DNA of 64,000 bases from Poriferisodalis sp026713105 (GTDB lineage: Bacteria > Actinomycetota > Acidimicrobiia > Acidimicrobiales > Poriferisodalaceae), in the NCBI GenBank assembly GCA_965115995.1, contig OZ220472.1:3534001-3598000 (forward strand). The letters are read 5' to 3'. This document shows positions 52,131 through 61,848 of this stretch, piece by piece. The first letter of the stretch is position 1. Every line of letters begins with the position of its first letter. The notes under the pieces are model-generated. The model was not told the DNA's origin. It worked only from the letters and a program-made list of their open reading frames with translations, and did no database searches. The position numbers and the translations under genes were made by a program.

Positions 52131-52727
52131 AGCCGCTGGCGGGGTCGAGACGACATCCGTTGGTGCTTTGACCCCACGCCGCGGCGCCACATGGCGAGCT
52201 ATGTGGAGGAGGCATGGGTCGGTGCGAGCGGCAAGCGGGTACCTGCGTCGCTGCGGGACACCATCGTGGCGTTCTGGCCGATATCGCCCATCGACAGCCC
52301 CCGGGATCTCGTGGGAAAGGCGCTCGAGCTGCTCGGGCACGGGATGCTGCCGCGGATGCACGGCGTGTTCGAGCTCCGCTACGGCGACGGCTGGCACTAC
52401 AAGCTGCGCACCGCGCATCGCATCCTTCCGTCGGTGAAGCACGTGCCGCTGCACGACCCGTCGGTGTACATCGGGGCGCTGCTCAAGGATGCGGAAGCAG
52501 AAACCTTCGACAAAGTGTTCACGGTGACGACGCGGGCCAGCCTCGAGCACATCCGAGATGCCCGTAACCGGTGGGGTCACTTCGACGAGATCAGCGCTGT
52601 GCAGGCCAGCCAAGACGTCCGCGAGATGCAGATGCTGCTCACCGACCTCGGCGCAGCAGACGAGGCCCGCCGCATGGCCCAGATCCAGCGAACCCTCGAC
52701 CTCATGGTCCGATCAGCCAGCAGCTAG
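52122..52727 (+). CDS. Swt1-type HEPN domain protein
   Basis: Up to 201 residues. The C-terminal half (R-A-S-L-E-H-I-R-D-A-R-N-R-W-G-H-F, then a helical pair ending D-L-G-A-A-D-E-A-R-R-M) matches the Swt1-like HEPN family with its R-x4-H motif (R-N-R-W-G-H). HEPN proteins are often RNases or sensors in defence and toxin systems. The N-terminus (R-D-D-I-R-W-C-F-D-P-T-P-R-R-H-M-A) is plausible protein but the start is uncertain: GTG 52,122 lies inside the inverted-repeat arm; ATG 52,191 is downstream. The gene may have lost or swapped its N-terminus at the arm boundary. Confidence 0.62.
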   Translation: MGASRWRGRDDIRWCFDPTPRRHMASYVEEAWVGASGKRVPASLRDTIVAFWPISPIDSPRDLVGKALELLGHGMLPRMHGVFELRYGDGWHYKLRTAHRILPSVKHVPLHDPSVYIGALLKDAEAETFDKVFTVTTRASLEHIRDARNRWGHFDEISAVQASQDVREMQMLLTDLGAADEARRMAQIQRTLDLMVRSASS

Positions 52728-52857
52728 CGAGTGTCGGGCGGCTGCAGGTTTTCCGCGGCGTCGGGGCGGGCGGTCATGTCTTGGCGGAGACGCTGCGCGC
52801 GCTTCGAGGGTGTTGGGGCCGGGCGTGGGCGCGCTGGGCGCAACTAGCGTCCTTGGG

Positions 52858-55800
52858 GTGCGGCGCTTATGCCTCGTCGTGGCGGCGTTCGTCGTCGGGC
52901 TGGCGGGCGTTTTGGTGTGGCCGGCCGCGGCTGGGGCGGCTGAGGGCGATGCGTCGGATGTGTCGGTTGACCGCTATGGCGGACCGGATCGTTATGCGAC
53001 GTCGTTGCTGATTGCTGAGGCGGTTGCTTCGGAGGCTGGCGGTTCGCTGCGGTCGGTGGTGTTGGTCTCTGGCGAGCGCTGGACCGATGCGGTGGTCGCG
53101 GCTCCGCTTGCTGGTGTGCTGGAGGCGCCGGTGTTGATGACCCCGCCCGGCGAGCTGCGTGCTGATGCTTTGGCGTTCTTGCAGCGAGTCGGTGTGGCCG
53201 ATGCGGTGGTGATCGGGCCCGATGAGGGCGGCGGGACGCACGGGCCTGGGCGGGGCGTCGGCACAGCGGTGCTCGACGCGCTGCGTGACGCGGGGATCGA
53301 CGCCGAGCGCGTCACCGGCTCGGATCGATACAGCACGAGCGTTGCGGCCGCCAGCGAGGTGACGGCGGGTGAGATGCCCGGATTTGGTCGAACGGCGATC
53401 GTCGCCAGCGGAGAGGTGTTCGCCGATGCATTGGTAGCCGGCCCGTTCGCTGCCCGGGGTACCCATCCGGTGCTGCTGTCTGCGCCAGACGAGCTGCCCG
53501 ACAGCGTGGCTTCGTACCTGAGGGACGCGGGCATCGCCCATGTCGTGGTGATGGGGGGCACTGCAGCGCTCAGCGCCGCGGTCGAATCGGCGATCACTGG
53601 TCTGGGGGCGACGGTGACGCGGCTCGCCGGGGCTACTCGCTATGACACCGCTGTCAAGGCCGCCGAGCTCGTGACCGACCGCTACAGCGCCGCTACGGGC
53701 GAGACCTGCTTCTCGACCGGCACAATCGGGATGGCGCGTGCACGGGTGCCGTTTGACTCATTCAGCGCGGCGCCGCTGCTGGACCGGCTGTGCGCACCGC
53801 TGGTGCTTGCCGACCCCAAGCAGATCCCTGCGGACACGGCGGCCTTCCTCGACACCGCACGTCACACGAACACCACCGTCGATCTGCGGGTCTTCGGCGG
53901 CAATGCCGCAGTGTCACAAGCCGCCATCGACGCATACCTGAGCGGCGAGGACGACGAGGTGTCGGAGGCTGCCGAAGACGACGAGGCAGACGAGAGCGCC
54001 GAGAGCGCTGAAGCCGCTGGGCTGCCTGCCGGCACGTGCGGCGGATCCATCGACGACGATCCCAGGCCTCTGACCGAAGCCGACGACTCCGAAGACCCCT
54101 CGTGGTCGCCCGACTGCAGCCAGGTCGTGTTCTCCCGCAGCGGCTCACTCTGGGTCATGGACAACGACGGAGCCAACCAGCAGCGGCTCACGAACTACGA
54201 CGGTTCCTATTCCGAAGAGCCGGTGTGGTCACCGGACGGCACCAAGATCGCCTACTCGCGCGGGCGGAACAACGACGACGGCCACTGGTTCTCCCACATT
54301 TATGTCGTCAACGCCGACGGCACCGAGCGCACCAAGGTGTCCAAGGGTGACGTGCGCGACGGCCTTCCGTCATGGTCACCCGACGGCACCCAGATCGCCT
54401 TCCAGCGCCTGTCGGGCGATGGCCGCGACGAGAACGGCCACTTCATCAAAGGCGACCGCTATGTCGCCGTCATGGACGCCAGCGGCGGCAAGACCGTGGC
54501 GATCACGGCGGACGGCTGGTGGGATCAGGCGCCGGCATGGTCTCCCGACGGCACCCGCATCGCCTATGTCTCGGGCAACCTGGTGTGGCTGGTTGACGCT
54601 GACGGCTCGAACCCGCGACGGCTCGTCGCCGGCGCGTACTGGAACGGCGGCGTCTCGTGGTCTCCTGACGGGAATCGCGTCGCATTCGTGCGGGGCGACG
54701 GGGTCGAGTCGGCGATTGTCGTCAGCGGTGTCAACGGTGCAGCAGAGGCCGTTGTCGCCGACTTGCCCGGGCGAGACATCAACCCCCGCTGGTCGCCTGA
54801 CGGTCAGCTCATCGCGTTCACCAACTACGAGACCGGCAACGAGCGCAACGTCTATGTGGCAGGTGCTCGGGGCGTGGCCACGGCAGCGGCTGAGTGCATG
54901 CCACGCGGCCTCGATGACACCACAGCAGGGTTCCCGCTGCCCGAGTGGTTCGCATCGTCCACCGGCACGCTGCGGGTTGCGGTTCTGTTCATGGACTTCT
55001 CCGACGTGCCGGCGGGCCATACCACCCTCCAGGAGGCCGAGCGGGGCCTGCCGTTCATGGAGGAGTACCTCGAATCTGTCAGCTACGGCCACCTCGACGT
55101 CGAGGTGATCCCGCACCACACGTGGCTGCGGGCCGGCCTTCCCTCGACCGAGCTGCTCGGCGAGACAGCACTCGGGCAGTCGCTGGCCGATGTGGCAGGA
55201 AGGCACGCGGTGGAGCTGGCCGACGCCGACGTCGACTTCTCCGAGGTGGATACCGTGATGACGATCTTCCCCAGCACCCACTTCGGCGGCGGCAACGCGG
55301 GCGGTGTGGCATCGGCCGATGGAAATGTCGTGCCCCATTCGCGTACGAACACCAAGCCGTTCGACGAACCGGTGAGCTTCGCGCACGCTCGTGAGTGGGG
55401 TGACGTCGCCGCGCACGAGCTGGTGCACAACCTCGGTTTGCTGGACTTGTACCCCTACGACGAGAGCGCGCACGAGCTGCCCACGGCGCGTGCGGACTAT
55501 GAGTGGATCGGCGTGGAGTGGGGCCGCATGAACCTGTGGGCCTGGTATCCGGCCCGCTCCGACGACTCCCGGCACCGGCTCCTATGGCGATTCCCGTCCG
55601 GCGGCACCACGACCTCCACTCAGACGCATCTGAATCCCCAAGAGATGCTCGCTTGGAGCAGATGGCAGCTCGGCTGGCTGGATGAGACTCAGATTCGCTG
55701 CCTCGGCGGCGCCGACGCGGACGCCGTCGTGACGCTGACGCCGATCGCGCAGCCGGGCGGCGGGATCGCGATGGCCGCTGTGCAGCTCAACGCCCGCGAG

Positions 55801-56104
55801 GTGATCGTGATCGAGAGCCGTCGCGAGCTCGGATACGACCGCGGCACCGAGTACAGAGCTCCGAGGGGGGGGCCGGACCACCTTCCGGCATCTGATCGAA
55901 GAGGGCGTGCTCGTGTACACCGTCGATGCGCTCGTGGATTCGGGCCGGCTGCCGATGCGGGTCGCCGGCGACAGCGGCGACGGCATCGTCGACGACTTCC
56001 CGGTGCTCGGTGTCGGCGAGTCGGTCACGGTGGGCGGCTACACGATCACCGTCACCGCCGACGACGGCAACACCCACACCGTCACCATCACTCCCACCGC
56101 CTGA
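52858..56104 (+). CDS. Exported CWB2 / PD40-propeller / M6-like metalloprotease, frameshifted at a G8 run
   Basis: Signal peptide from GTG 52,858 (V-R-R-L-C-L-V-V-A-A-F-V-V-G-L-A-G); GTG 52,810 is an alternative. Three CWB2 repeats to residue ~360, an acidic linker, six PD40/TolB-like blades (W-S-P-D-G-T-x-I-A-Y/F), then a metalloprotease domain with H-E-L-V-H-N-L-G-L-L-D (HExxHxxGxxD), as in M6 immune-inhibitor-A-type proteases. At 55,865-55,872 a run of eight G shifts the frame. With seven G the protein would continue G-R-T-T-F-R-H-L-I-E-E-G-V-L-V-Y to a stop at 56,104. As read, translation runs into Arg/His-rich nonsense to 56,109. Confidence 0.8.
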
Positions 56105-56223
56105 GCTGACCGGCCAGCCGCTCGCCGCGCCGCTGACAGCGGGCGTGTCGCGGTTGGCGAGGCCAGCGGCACTACTGTCGCCGCTAGGTGGAGAACAACT
56201 GATCACGTGCTTGGAGACTCCCT

Positions 56224-58833
56224 ATGATCGCTCGCGTTCCGCCGGTGATCGACGGCCCGCGCCCTGGCCCTGCTGCCGACCCTCACGGCCGCCCAGTGCG
56301 GCGGCGTCAGGGGCGCCGGACCATGCAGGCATTTCTGGCCATGGTGATGGCTGCCGGCGTGGTCGTCGTGGCGGGAGCACCGGCGCAGGGCGCTGCCGCG
56401 GTCATCTCGGTGGACCGGCTGTCGGGCGCCGACCGCTATGCGACAGCGGTCGAGATTGCCGAGGCCTACGCCGACGAGATCGAAGCCCGGAGACGACCCG
56501 CCATCGACACCATCTTGATCACCTCCGGCGAGGACGAGCACTTCGGGTGTGCCCTGCCGGCCCCGGCCCTGTCACGGCTGTACGAGGCGCCGCTGCTGTT
56601 GACCGAGGCTTCCGAATTGCCCAACTCCGTCGAGCGATTCGTGGAGGACTTCGACATCGACCGGGCATTCATCCTGGGCGGCACCGATGTGGTGTCGAAC
56701 GACATCAAGAGCGATCTGGAAGACCTCAACAACGTCGACGTGAAGCGTGTGGCCGGCAGCGACTGCTACGGCACTGCGGTGGAAGTGGCCGAGCGGGTGG
56801 GCTCATCGCCTGGCGTGCCGGGCACGTACCGACGTGAAGGCCGCACGGCGCTGGTGGCCACCGGCGAGGTGTTCGCTGACGCCCTGGCGGCAGGGCCCCT
56901 GGCGTACACCGGCGAGCATCCCATCCTGCTGACGCCGAAGTCGTCGCTTGATGAGGGCGTGTCGCAGTTCCTGCGCAGCAGCGGCACCGACCATGTGATC
57001 ATGCTGGGCGGAACGGCTGCCGTGTCGTCCAGCGTGGAGCGTGCCATCGAGCGGTTGGGCATCACGGTGGAGCGCCTGTTCGGCGCCGACCGTCATGCCA
57101 CCGCCGTGAGCATCGGCGAGGTGTTGCTCGGAGACAACTCGCCGGACTCCTGCTTCGCGGGCGACGAGGTCGGGTTGGCGTACGGGTTCAAGGCTGCCGA
57201 TGCCATCACGAGCGGCCCGCTGCTGGGCGAGCTCTGCGCTCCGCTGCTGCTGACCGAGCTGCGGGACCTCCCCCGGGCGACCAGCGATTTCTTGGAGGCG
57301 GACGAGTTCGTGACCGGTGACGCAGACGGCGATCTGCGCATCACGATCTTCGGCGGTACCGCTGCGGTGTCGCGCAGTGCCGAGAACGACGCGGTCAACG
57401 CGGCGCGGCTGGGTGAGATCCGGGCGACGGTGACGGCGGTCGAGGGTGGCTGCCATTTCACGGTGACGTTCTCTGAGCCGGTGCGGACTTCCGACGCACG
57501 GCTGGCAACCAACTACACGTTCGGCAGCCAAACGCGCGGCGCCAGCATTGGCCGCGTCGAAGTGGGCAGCGGTTCGAGCACGACGACGGCTGTGGTCATC
57601 CTCTTCGGTGCCGCCCGCGCCTCCACCGCAGCGGTGCCGACCGGATGTTCTGTGCCGCTGGAGAGCCGTGACCGGGTCGGCGTGGAAGGGCAATCCATCC
57701 GGGGGGCCACCGACCGGCGCACGGTGCGCGAGACCATTTCGGCGGTGCGCTCGGACAACATCCGTCCGGTACTGACGGTGACAGCACCCGATGGAGGCAC
57801 CGAGGTGCTGGTGGACCTCAGCGAGCCCGTGCGGCAGAGCAGCTTCGACGTCACGTTCACCCGCGACCGTGTGGATGACGAGGTCAGCGCGTTCGTGCTG
57901 GAAGGCGAGACGCAGTTCACCGTCTTCGTGCCCTACGGGGAATTGCAGTCTGGCGACCGCATCGAAATCCCCTCGGGAGCTGTCGAGGACTTCGCAGGGA
58001 ACAGAAGCGTGCGGGAGTTCATCACCGTGCGGCGCGACACCGTGCTGCCACGAGCGGACCGCGTCACCGTGACCGAGCCGGTAGCGCGGGCTGCGGCCTA
58101 TGTGGAGCTCAGCGGGTTCCACAACCGGGCGCGGGTGAGCCGGGCGCTGCGCATCGAAGCACTGGACGACGGCCGTGCGTTCGGGGCGGCGGGCAACGAA
58201 TGGGAGATCAGCATCGAGTTCGACGATGACCTGGACGCCGGCGACGCGTCGAGGGTCACGGTGACAGAGGAACTGCAGCGAATCGACGTGGTGACCTCGG
58301 CTGAAACCGACGTGCCCTCTTTGGTCGACGACCTGAACGGCAACGCGCTCTTCAACGATCTGTTCACGGCCGATCTGACCGACGACGAGTTCGCCGACGA
58401 CGCTGTCATCTCCGAGACGCTCCGCTATGTGGGGTTCGTGGGCGGTGTCAGCACGGTCGACTTGAGGTTGGAGTGGTCCGAGCCGGTGCGCGGCTGCGCG
58501 GCGCCTGACCGTCCGATCCGCCTGGACCGCATTGAGATCGACACCAACGCCAACAGCGTTGCCGACTTTGCGCTTGACGGCTTCGGTGCGGCCGCCAGCG
58601 GGGTGGAGTTCGTGGCAGCACCCGACGGGAACGAGTACATCGTTGCCGGCAGTGCCGCGTGTGATCTGACGCCGGGCGTGGCGTCGGGGACGCTGGTGGC
58701 ACGGCTGTCGTCGGAGATTGTGGCTGAGCTGCCAACGCTGCAGTCGAGGGCGTTCATCCGGGCCGGCGCGGCGTGGGACCTGCGCGGGAATCCGGCGCCC
58801 AACCAGACGCTCAACGCGCTGCGCAGGCCGTAG
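56224..58833 (+). CDS. Exported CWB2 surface protein G
   Basis: 869 residues. A long basic N-region (R-R-R-Q-G-R-R-T) and signal core AFLAMVMAAGVVVVAGAPA end near A-Q-G-A-A-A. Three CWB2 repeats follow (V-D-R-L-S-G-A-D-R-Y-A-T-A; G-S-D-C-Y-G-T-A; G-A-D-R-H-A-T-A) to residue ~395. A region of Ig-like strands (C-H-F-T-V-T-F-S-E-P-V-R) suggests bacterial Big-like/adhesive domains. The ribosome site GGAG is 8 bp before ATG 56,224; ATG 56,323 would give a shorter N-region. It is a divergent relative of copies A-E and paralogous to the next gene. Confidence 0.83.
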   Translation: MIARVPPVIDGPRPGPAADPHGRPVRRRQGRRTMQAFLAMVMAAGVVVVAGAPAQGAAAVISVDRLSGADRYATAVEIAEAYADEIEARRRPAIDTILITSGEDEHFGCALPAPALSRLYEAPLLLTEASELPNSVERFVEDFDIDRAFILGGTDVVSNDIKSDLEDLNNVDVKRVAGSDCYGTAVEVAERVGSSPGVPGTYRREGRTALVATGEVFADALAAGPLAYTGEHPILLTPKSSLDEGVSQFLRSSGTDHVIMLGGTAAVSSSVERAIERLGITVERLFGADRHATAVSIGEVLLGDNSPDSCFAGDEVGLAYGFKAADAITSGPLLGELCAPLLLTELRDLPRATSDFLEADEFVTGDADGDLRITIFGGTAAVSRSAENDAVNAARLGEIRATVTAVEGGCHFTVTFSEPVRTSDARLATNYTFGSQTRGASIGRVEVGSGSSTTTAVVILFGAARASTAAVPTGCSVPLESRDRVGVEGQSIRGATDRRTVRETISAVRSDNIRPVLTVTAPDGGTEVLVDLSEPVRQSSFDVTFTRDRVDDEVSAFVLEGETQFTVFVPYGELQSGDRIEIPSGAVEDFAGNRSVREFITVRRDTVLPRADRVTVTEPVARAAAYVELSGFHNRARVSRALRIEALDDGRAFGAAGNEWEISIEFDDDLDAGDASRVTVTEELQRIDVVTSAETDVPSLVDDLNGNALFNDLFTADLTDDEFADDAVISETLRYVGFVGGVSTVDLRLEWSEPVRGCAAPDRPIRLDRIEIDTNANSVADFALDGFGAAASGVEFVAAPDGNEYIVAGSAACDLTPGVASGTLVARLSSEIVAELPTLQSRAFIRAGAAWDLRGNPAPNQTLNALRRP

Positions 58834-58863
58834 CGGCATTGCCGAGCTGCTGGGAGGCTCCTT

Positions 58864-60642
58864 ATGCGCCGGCCCAAGCTCTCCAGGTCGGCAAGTGCGC
58901 TGCTGGCGGCCGTGCTCGCCTGTGCTGGCGCCGCGGGGGCGCTGTCATTCGGTGGCGATCCGGCGGAAGCGGCGGCTTCGCAGGTCGAGACCGAGCGGCT
59001 GCGGGGCGGCACGCGGTACGAGACAGCCGTGGCGATCGCTGAGGCGTATGTCGACGAGGTGGAAGCCGGACTGTTCGGCCGCGAGGTCGACACGGTCATT
59101 GTGACGTCGGGTGCCGATGAGCACTTCGGCTACGTGCTGCCGGCCCCGGTGTTGGCGCGGCGCTACCACGCGCCTGTGCTGCTGACCGAACCCGATGATC
59201 TGCCCAACGGTGTTCGCAGGTTCATCGAGCAGCAGGACATTCACAACGTCATCATCCTGGGCGGTGCCGAGGTGGTGTCGGCTGGTGTCAAGGCCGAGAT
59301 CGATGGTCTGCCCGGTGTGAGCGTGGAGCGGATCGCCGGCAACGACGTGTATTCGACAGCAGTGGCTGTTGCTGGGCAGGCCGGCTCGCCGGCGCGACTT
59401 CCCGGCCCGTTCCGCCGTGCCGTGCTGCTGGCGACGGCAGAGGAGTTCGCCGATGCGCTTGCTGCGGGGCCGCTGGCATATGCAGGGCAGTATCCGATCC
59501 TGCTGACGCCCTCGGCTGACCTGCCTGCGGAGGTTGTGGAATTCCTGAAAGGCAGCAATGTCGATCGTGTGGTGATTCTTGGTGGGCTTGCCGCGGTGAG
59601 CATCGATGTGGAGTTCGAGCTCGAGAATCTCGGCATGTCGATCACCCGCTGGTCGGGTGCGAACCGTTACGAGACAGCGGTCGACATCGCGGTGGCGTTG
59701 CTGGGGGACAACTCGCCCCTGAGCTGCTTTGAGGGCGGAGCGGTGGGCTTGGCGTATGCGTGGAGGTCGCCCGATGCGATCGTGAGCGGGCCGTACCTGG
59801 GCGAGCTGTGCGCACCGCTGCTGCTGGTTAATCGGCTGGTGCTGCCTGCAGTGGTGAGGGGTGTGCTGGAGGAAGACGGCCTCTTTGACGGCGATCAGGG
59901 AGGCGACCTGCTCATGACGGCGTTCGGCGGCAGCGCGGCTGTCTCAGAGCAGGTTCTGCGGGCTGCGGCAAATGTGGCCGAGCTGCCGCCGCTGCTGGCA
60001 CGTGTCTTCGCTACCGACGGCGCGTGCCACTTCAGGGTGACCTTCGACGATCCGGTGCTGACGTTGGACGCGGAGGATTCGCGGAACTACCTGGTCGACG
60101 GGTTGTTGCTGGACCTGGCTTTCGCCAGTGTGGAAGCTGGCTTCTTCGAGTCGACCACCGAGGCGATCATCACGTTCGAGGGCGCTTCTGCTGCGAGCAG
60201 CGAGGCGGTGCCGACGGGCTGCCTGACGCCGTTGCGGGGTCGGGACATCGTAGGGGTGGCCGCGAAGCGGATTCGCTCGGCCACTGACAGCCGCACGGTG
60301 CGGCGGGCGGAGTTGCGGGTGCGTGCTGACAACACGGGGCCGCGGCTGAACATTTCGGCGCCGCGGCGGGCGACCGTCGTGGTGATCACGGCGAACGAGC
60401 CGATCATCGGGGCAGAGGTCGAGTCGACGATGGAGGTGGAGTTTCGGCGTGCCGGTCTGGATCCGGTGGTCGTCGTCGGCGATGTGACGCCTGGCGAGAG
60501 GGTTGTTCGTGTGTCGGTGCCGGGTTCGTTCGACACCGCCACCGGCATCGGCCTGTCGGTCGGCGATCGGGTGCTTGTGCGGGCAGGTCAGGTCACTGAT
60601 CTGGCCGGCAACGGCAACGCTCCCGCTGCTCGCACCTCGTAG
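58864..60642 (+). CDS. Exported CWB2 surface protein H
   Basis: 592 residues, ATG 58,864 after GGGAGG. Signal peptide S-A-L-L-A-A-V-L-A-C-A-G-A-A-G-A-L-S-F. Three CWB2 repeats (R-L-R-G-G-T-R-Y-E-T-A; G-N-D-V-Y-S-T-A; G-A-N-R-Y-E-T-A) align with protein G, including F-x-x-G-x-V-G-L-A-Y-A/G. The C-terminal part equals the first Ig-like portion of G and ends at L-A-G-N-G-N-A-P-A, so H is a shortened tandem duplicate of G. It likely shares a transcript with G (30-bp gap). Confidence 0.83.
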   Translation: MRRPKLSRSASALLAAVLACAGAAGALSFGGDPAEAAASQVETERLRGGTRYETAVAIAEAYVDEVEAGLFGREVDTVIVTSGADEHFGYVLPAPVLARRYHAPVLLTEPDDLPNGVRRFIEQQDIHNVIILGGAEVVSAGVKAEIDGLPGVSVERIAGNDVYSTAVAVAGQAGSPARLPGPFRRAVLLATAEEFADALAAGPLAYAGQYPILLTPSADLPAEVVEFLKGSNVDRVVILGGLAAVSIDVEFELENLGMSITRWSGANRYETAVDIAVALLGDNSPLSCFEGGAVGLAYAWRSPDAIVSGPYLGELCAPLLLVNRLVLPAVVRGVLEEDGLFDGDQGGDLLMTAFGGSAAVSEQVLRAAANVAELPPLLARVFATDGACHFRVTFDDPVLTLDAEDSRNYLVDGLLLDLAFASVEAGFFESTTEAIITFEGASAASSEAVPTGCLTPLRGRDIVGVAAKRIRSATDSRTVRRAELRVRADNTGPRLNISAPRRATVVVITANEPIIGAEVESTMEVEFRRAGLDPVVVVGDVTPGERVVRVSVPGSFDTATGIGLSVGDRVLVRAGQVTDLAGNGNAPAARTS

Positions 60643-60715
60643 CTGTCGGGGGAGGTGCCGCTGCTGGCGGGGTTGTCGTTCTACTCTTGGCGTAGGTGGG
60701 GGTTGATGTGCGGTC

Positions 60716-61795
60716 ATGAGGTGGGCCGCCTCGTTGGTTCGCCGGGTGCGCAGCGCCGTGGGCAGTTGGTGGGTGCCGGCGGTGGGGTGGGCGGTTTCTG
60801 TCGTCGTGCTGGTGGCGGGTGTGACCGCCGGGGCTGCGTCGGCGGCAGCGTCGCTGCCTGGTGGGGTGGGTGAGCCGCAGCTCGGCGCTTTGCCGCTCGG
60901 GGCCCCTGATCTTGACGCCGAGCAGCCGGCCATTCGCAGTTCGCTAATGCCGGGCGAGTCGCTGTCGAGCGGGCAGTCACTGCATTCGCCCAGCGGTCGC
61001 TACAGGTTGACGCTGGAGGCCGTCGGCAACCTGGTTCTCTATGACATGGCCAGCCGGGCAGGTTGGGCCGGTTCGACAGGTTCGGCTGGAGTTGGAGCCG
61101 GCGCTGGGGCCAAGCTTCCCGCCTTGGCGGAATCGGGCTGGCCATTCGATGTCGGTTTGGCAGGCGGGGACGTGCCGGTGGCGTTGTGGGACGCCCGCAC
61201 GTCGGGAGCGTCGGCGTGGGCGCTGGTCATGAGGCATGACGGCGATCTCGTGCTCCTGGCCGGCGCAGCGGAGACCGTGTGGAGTTCGCGCACTGTTGAC
61301 CGACCCGGGGCCTATCTGAGCGTTCTGGATGACGGCACGGTTTCCGTCGGCTATCCCGACGGCCGTGTGCTGTGGACGGCCGGCACCTCGACCCCCGATG
61401 TGGGGCTCGTGGGGGTTCGCCACGTCGTGTACAGCCGTGGTGGCCAGCGGGTGTGGCTGATCGAGGCGGACGGGGCGCTGTTCGACACCTATCCGGTGAG
61501 CGGGCGAGCCACTAGTCCGGCCGTGGGTTCGTACGAGGTGTTCTCGAAGTCGCAGTACACGTCGTCGCCCAAGACGCCGGTGACGATGCGCGACATGGTG
61601 CGCTTCGTGAAGGCCACGACCGGGCTCGCCATCGGGTTCCACTCGATCCCTCGTACCTATTCCGGTGTGCCGATTCAGACGGTCGATGAGCTGGGGCAGG
61701 CCCAGTCGGCGGGATGCGTCCGCCAGGACGATGCGAAGGCCCGGCACCTGTTCGACTGGGCGCCGATCGGAACGCCGGTGGTCGTGATCGGGTGA
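60716..61795 (+). CDS. Exported bulb-lectin / L,D-transpeptidase-like protein
   Basis: 359 residues. N-terminal signal anchor (VGWAVSVVVLVAGVTAG). Residues ~85-240 resemble a bulb-type (B-lectin) domain: S-L-H-S-P-S-G-R-Y-R-L-T-L, then M-R-H-D-G-D-L-V-L-L and L-D-D-G-T-V-S-V. The C-terminus carries a YkuD-type L,D-transpeptidase core with F-H-S-I-P and the catalytic Cys in S-A-G-C-V-R. These enzymes cross-link peptidoglycan; the lectin part may guide binding to wall sugars. The position after CWB2 genes fits a wall-modifying role. Confidence 0.72.
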   Translation: MRWAASLVRRVRSAVGSWWVPAVGWAVSVVVLVAGVTAGAASAAASLPGGVGEPQLGALPLGAPDLDAEQPAIRSSLMPGESLSSGQSLHSPSGRYRLTLEAVGNLVLYDMASRAGWAGSTGSAGVGAGAGAKLPALAESGWPFDVGLAGGDVPVALWDARTSGASAWALVMRHDGDLVLLAGAAETVWSSRTVDRPGAYLSVLDDGTVSVGYPDGRVLWTAGTSTPDVGLVGVRHVVYSRGGQRVWLIEADGALFDTYPVSGRATSPAVGSYEVFSKSQYTSSPKTPVTMRDMVRFVKATTGLAIGFHSIPRTYSGVPIQTVDELGQAQSAGCVRQDDAKARHLFDWAPIGTPVVVIG

Positions 61796-61817
61796 TGCTC
61801 TGGGCTTGACCCCTTTT

Positions 61818-61841
61818 GGTGTAACACCGGTTGTTTAGCGT
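61818..61841 (+). promoter_or_regulatory. Palindrome and -10 before HNH copy 3
   Basis: GGTGTAACACC (61,818-61,828) is a perfect palindrome and TAGCGT (61,836-61,841) is a possible -10 placed 7 bp before GTG 61,849, suggesting a leaderless transcript. A related palindrome precedes vapB. Confidence 0.4.
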
Positions 61842-61848
61842 GCGTGCC

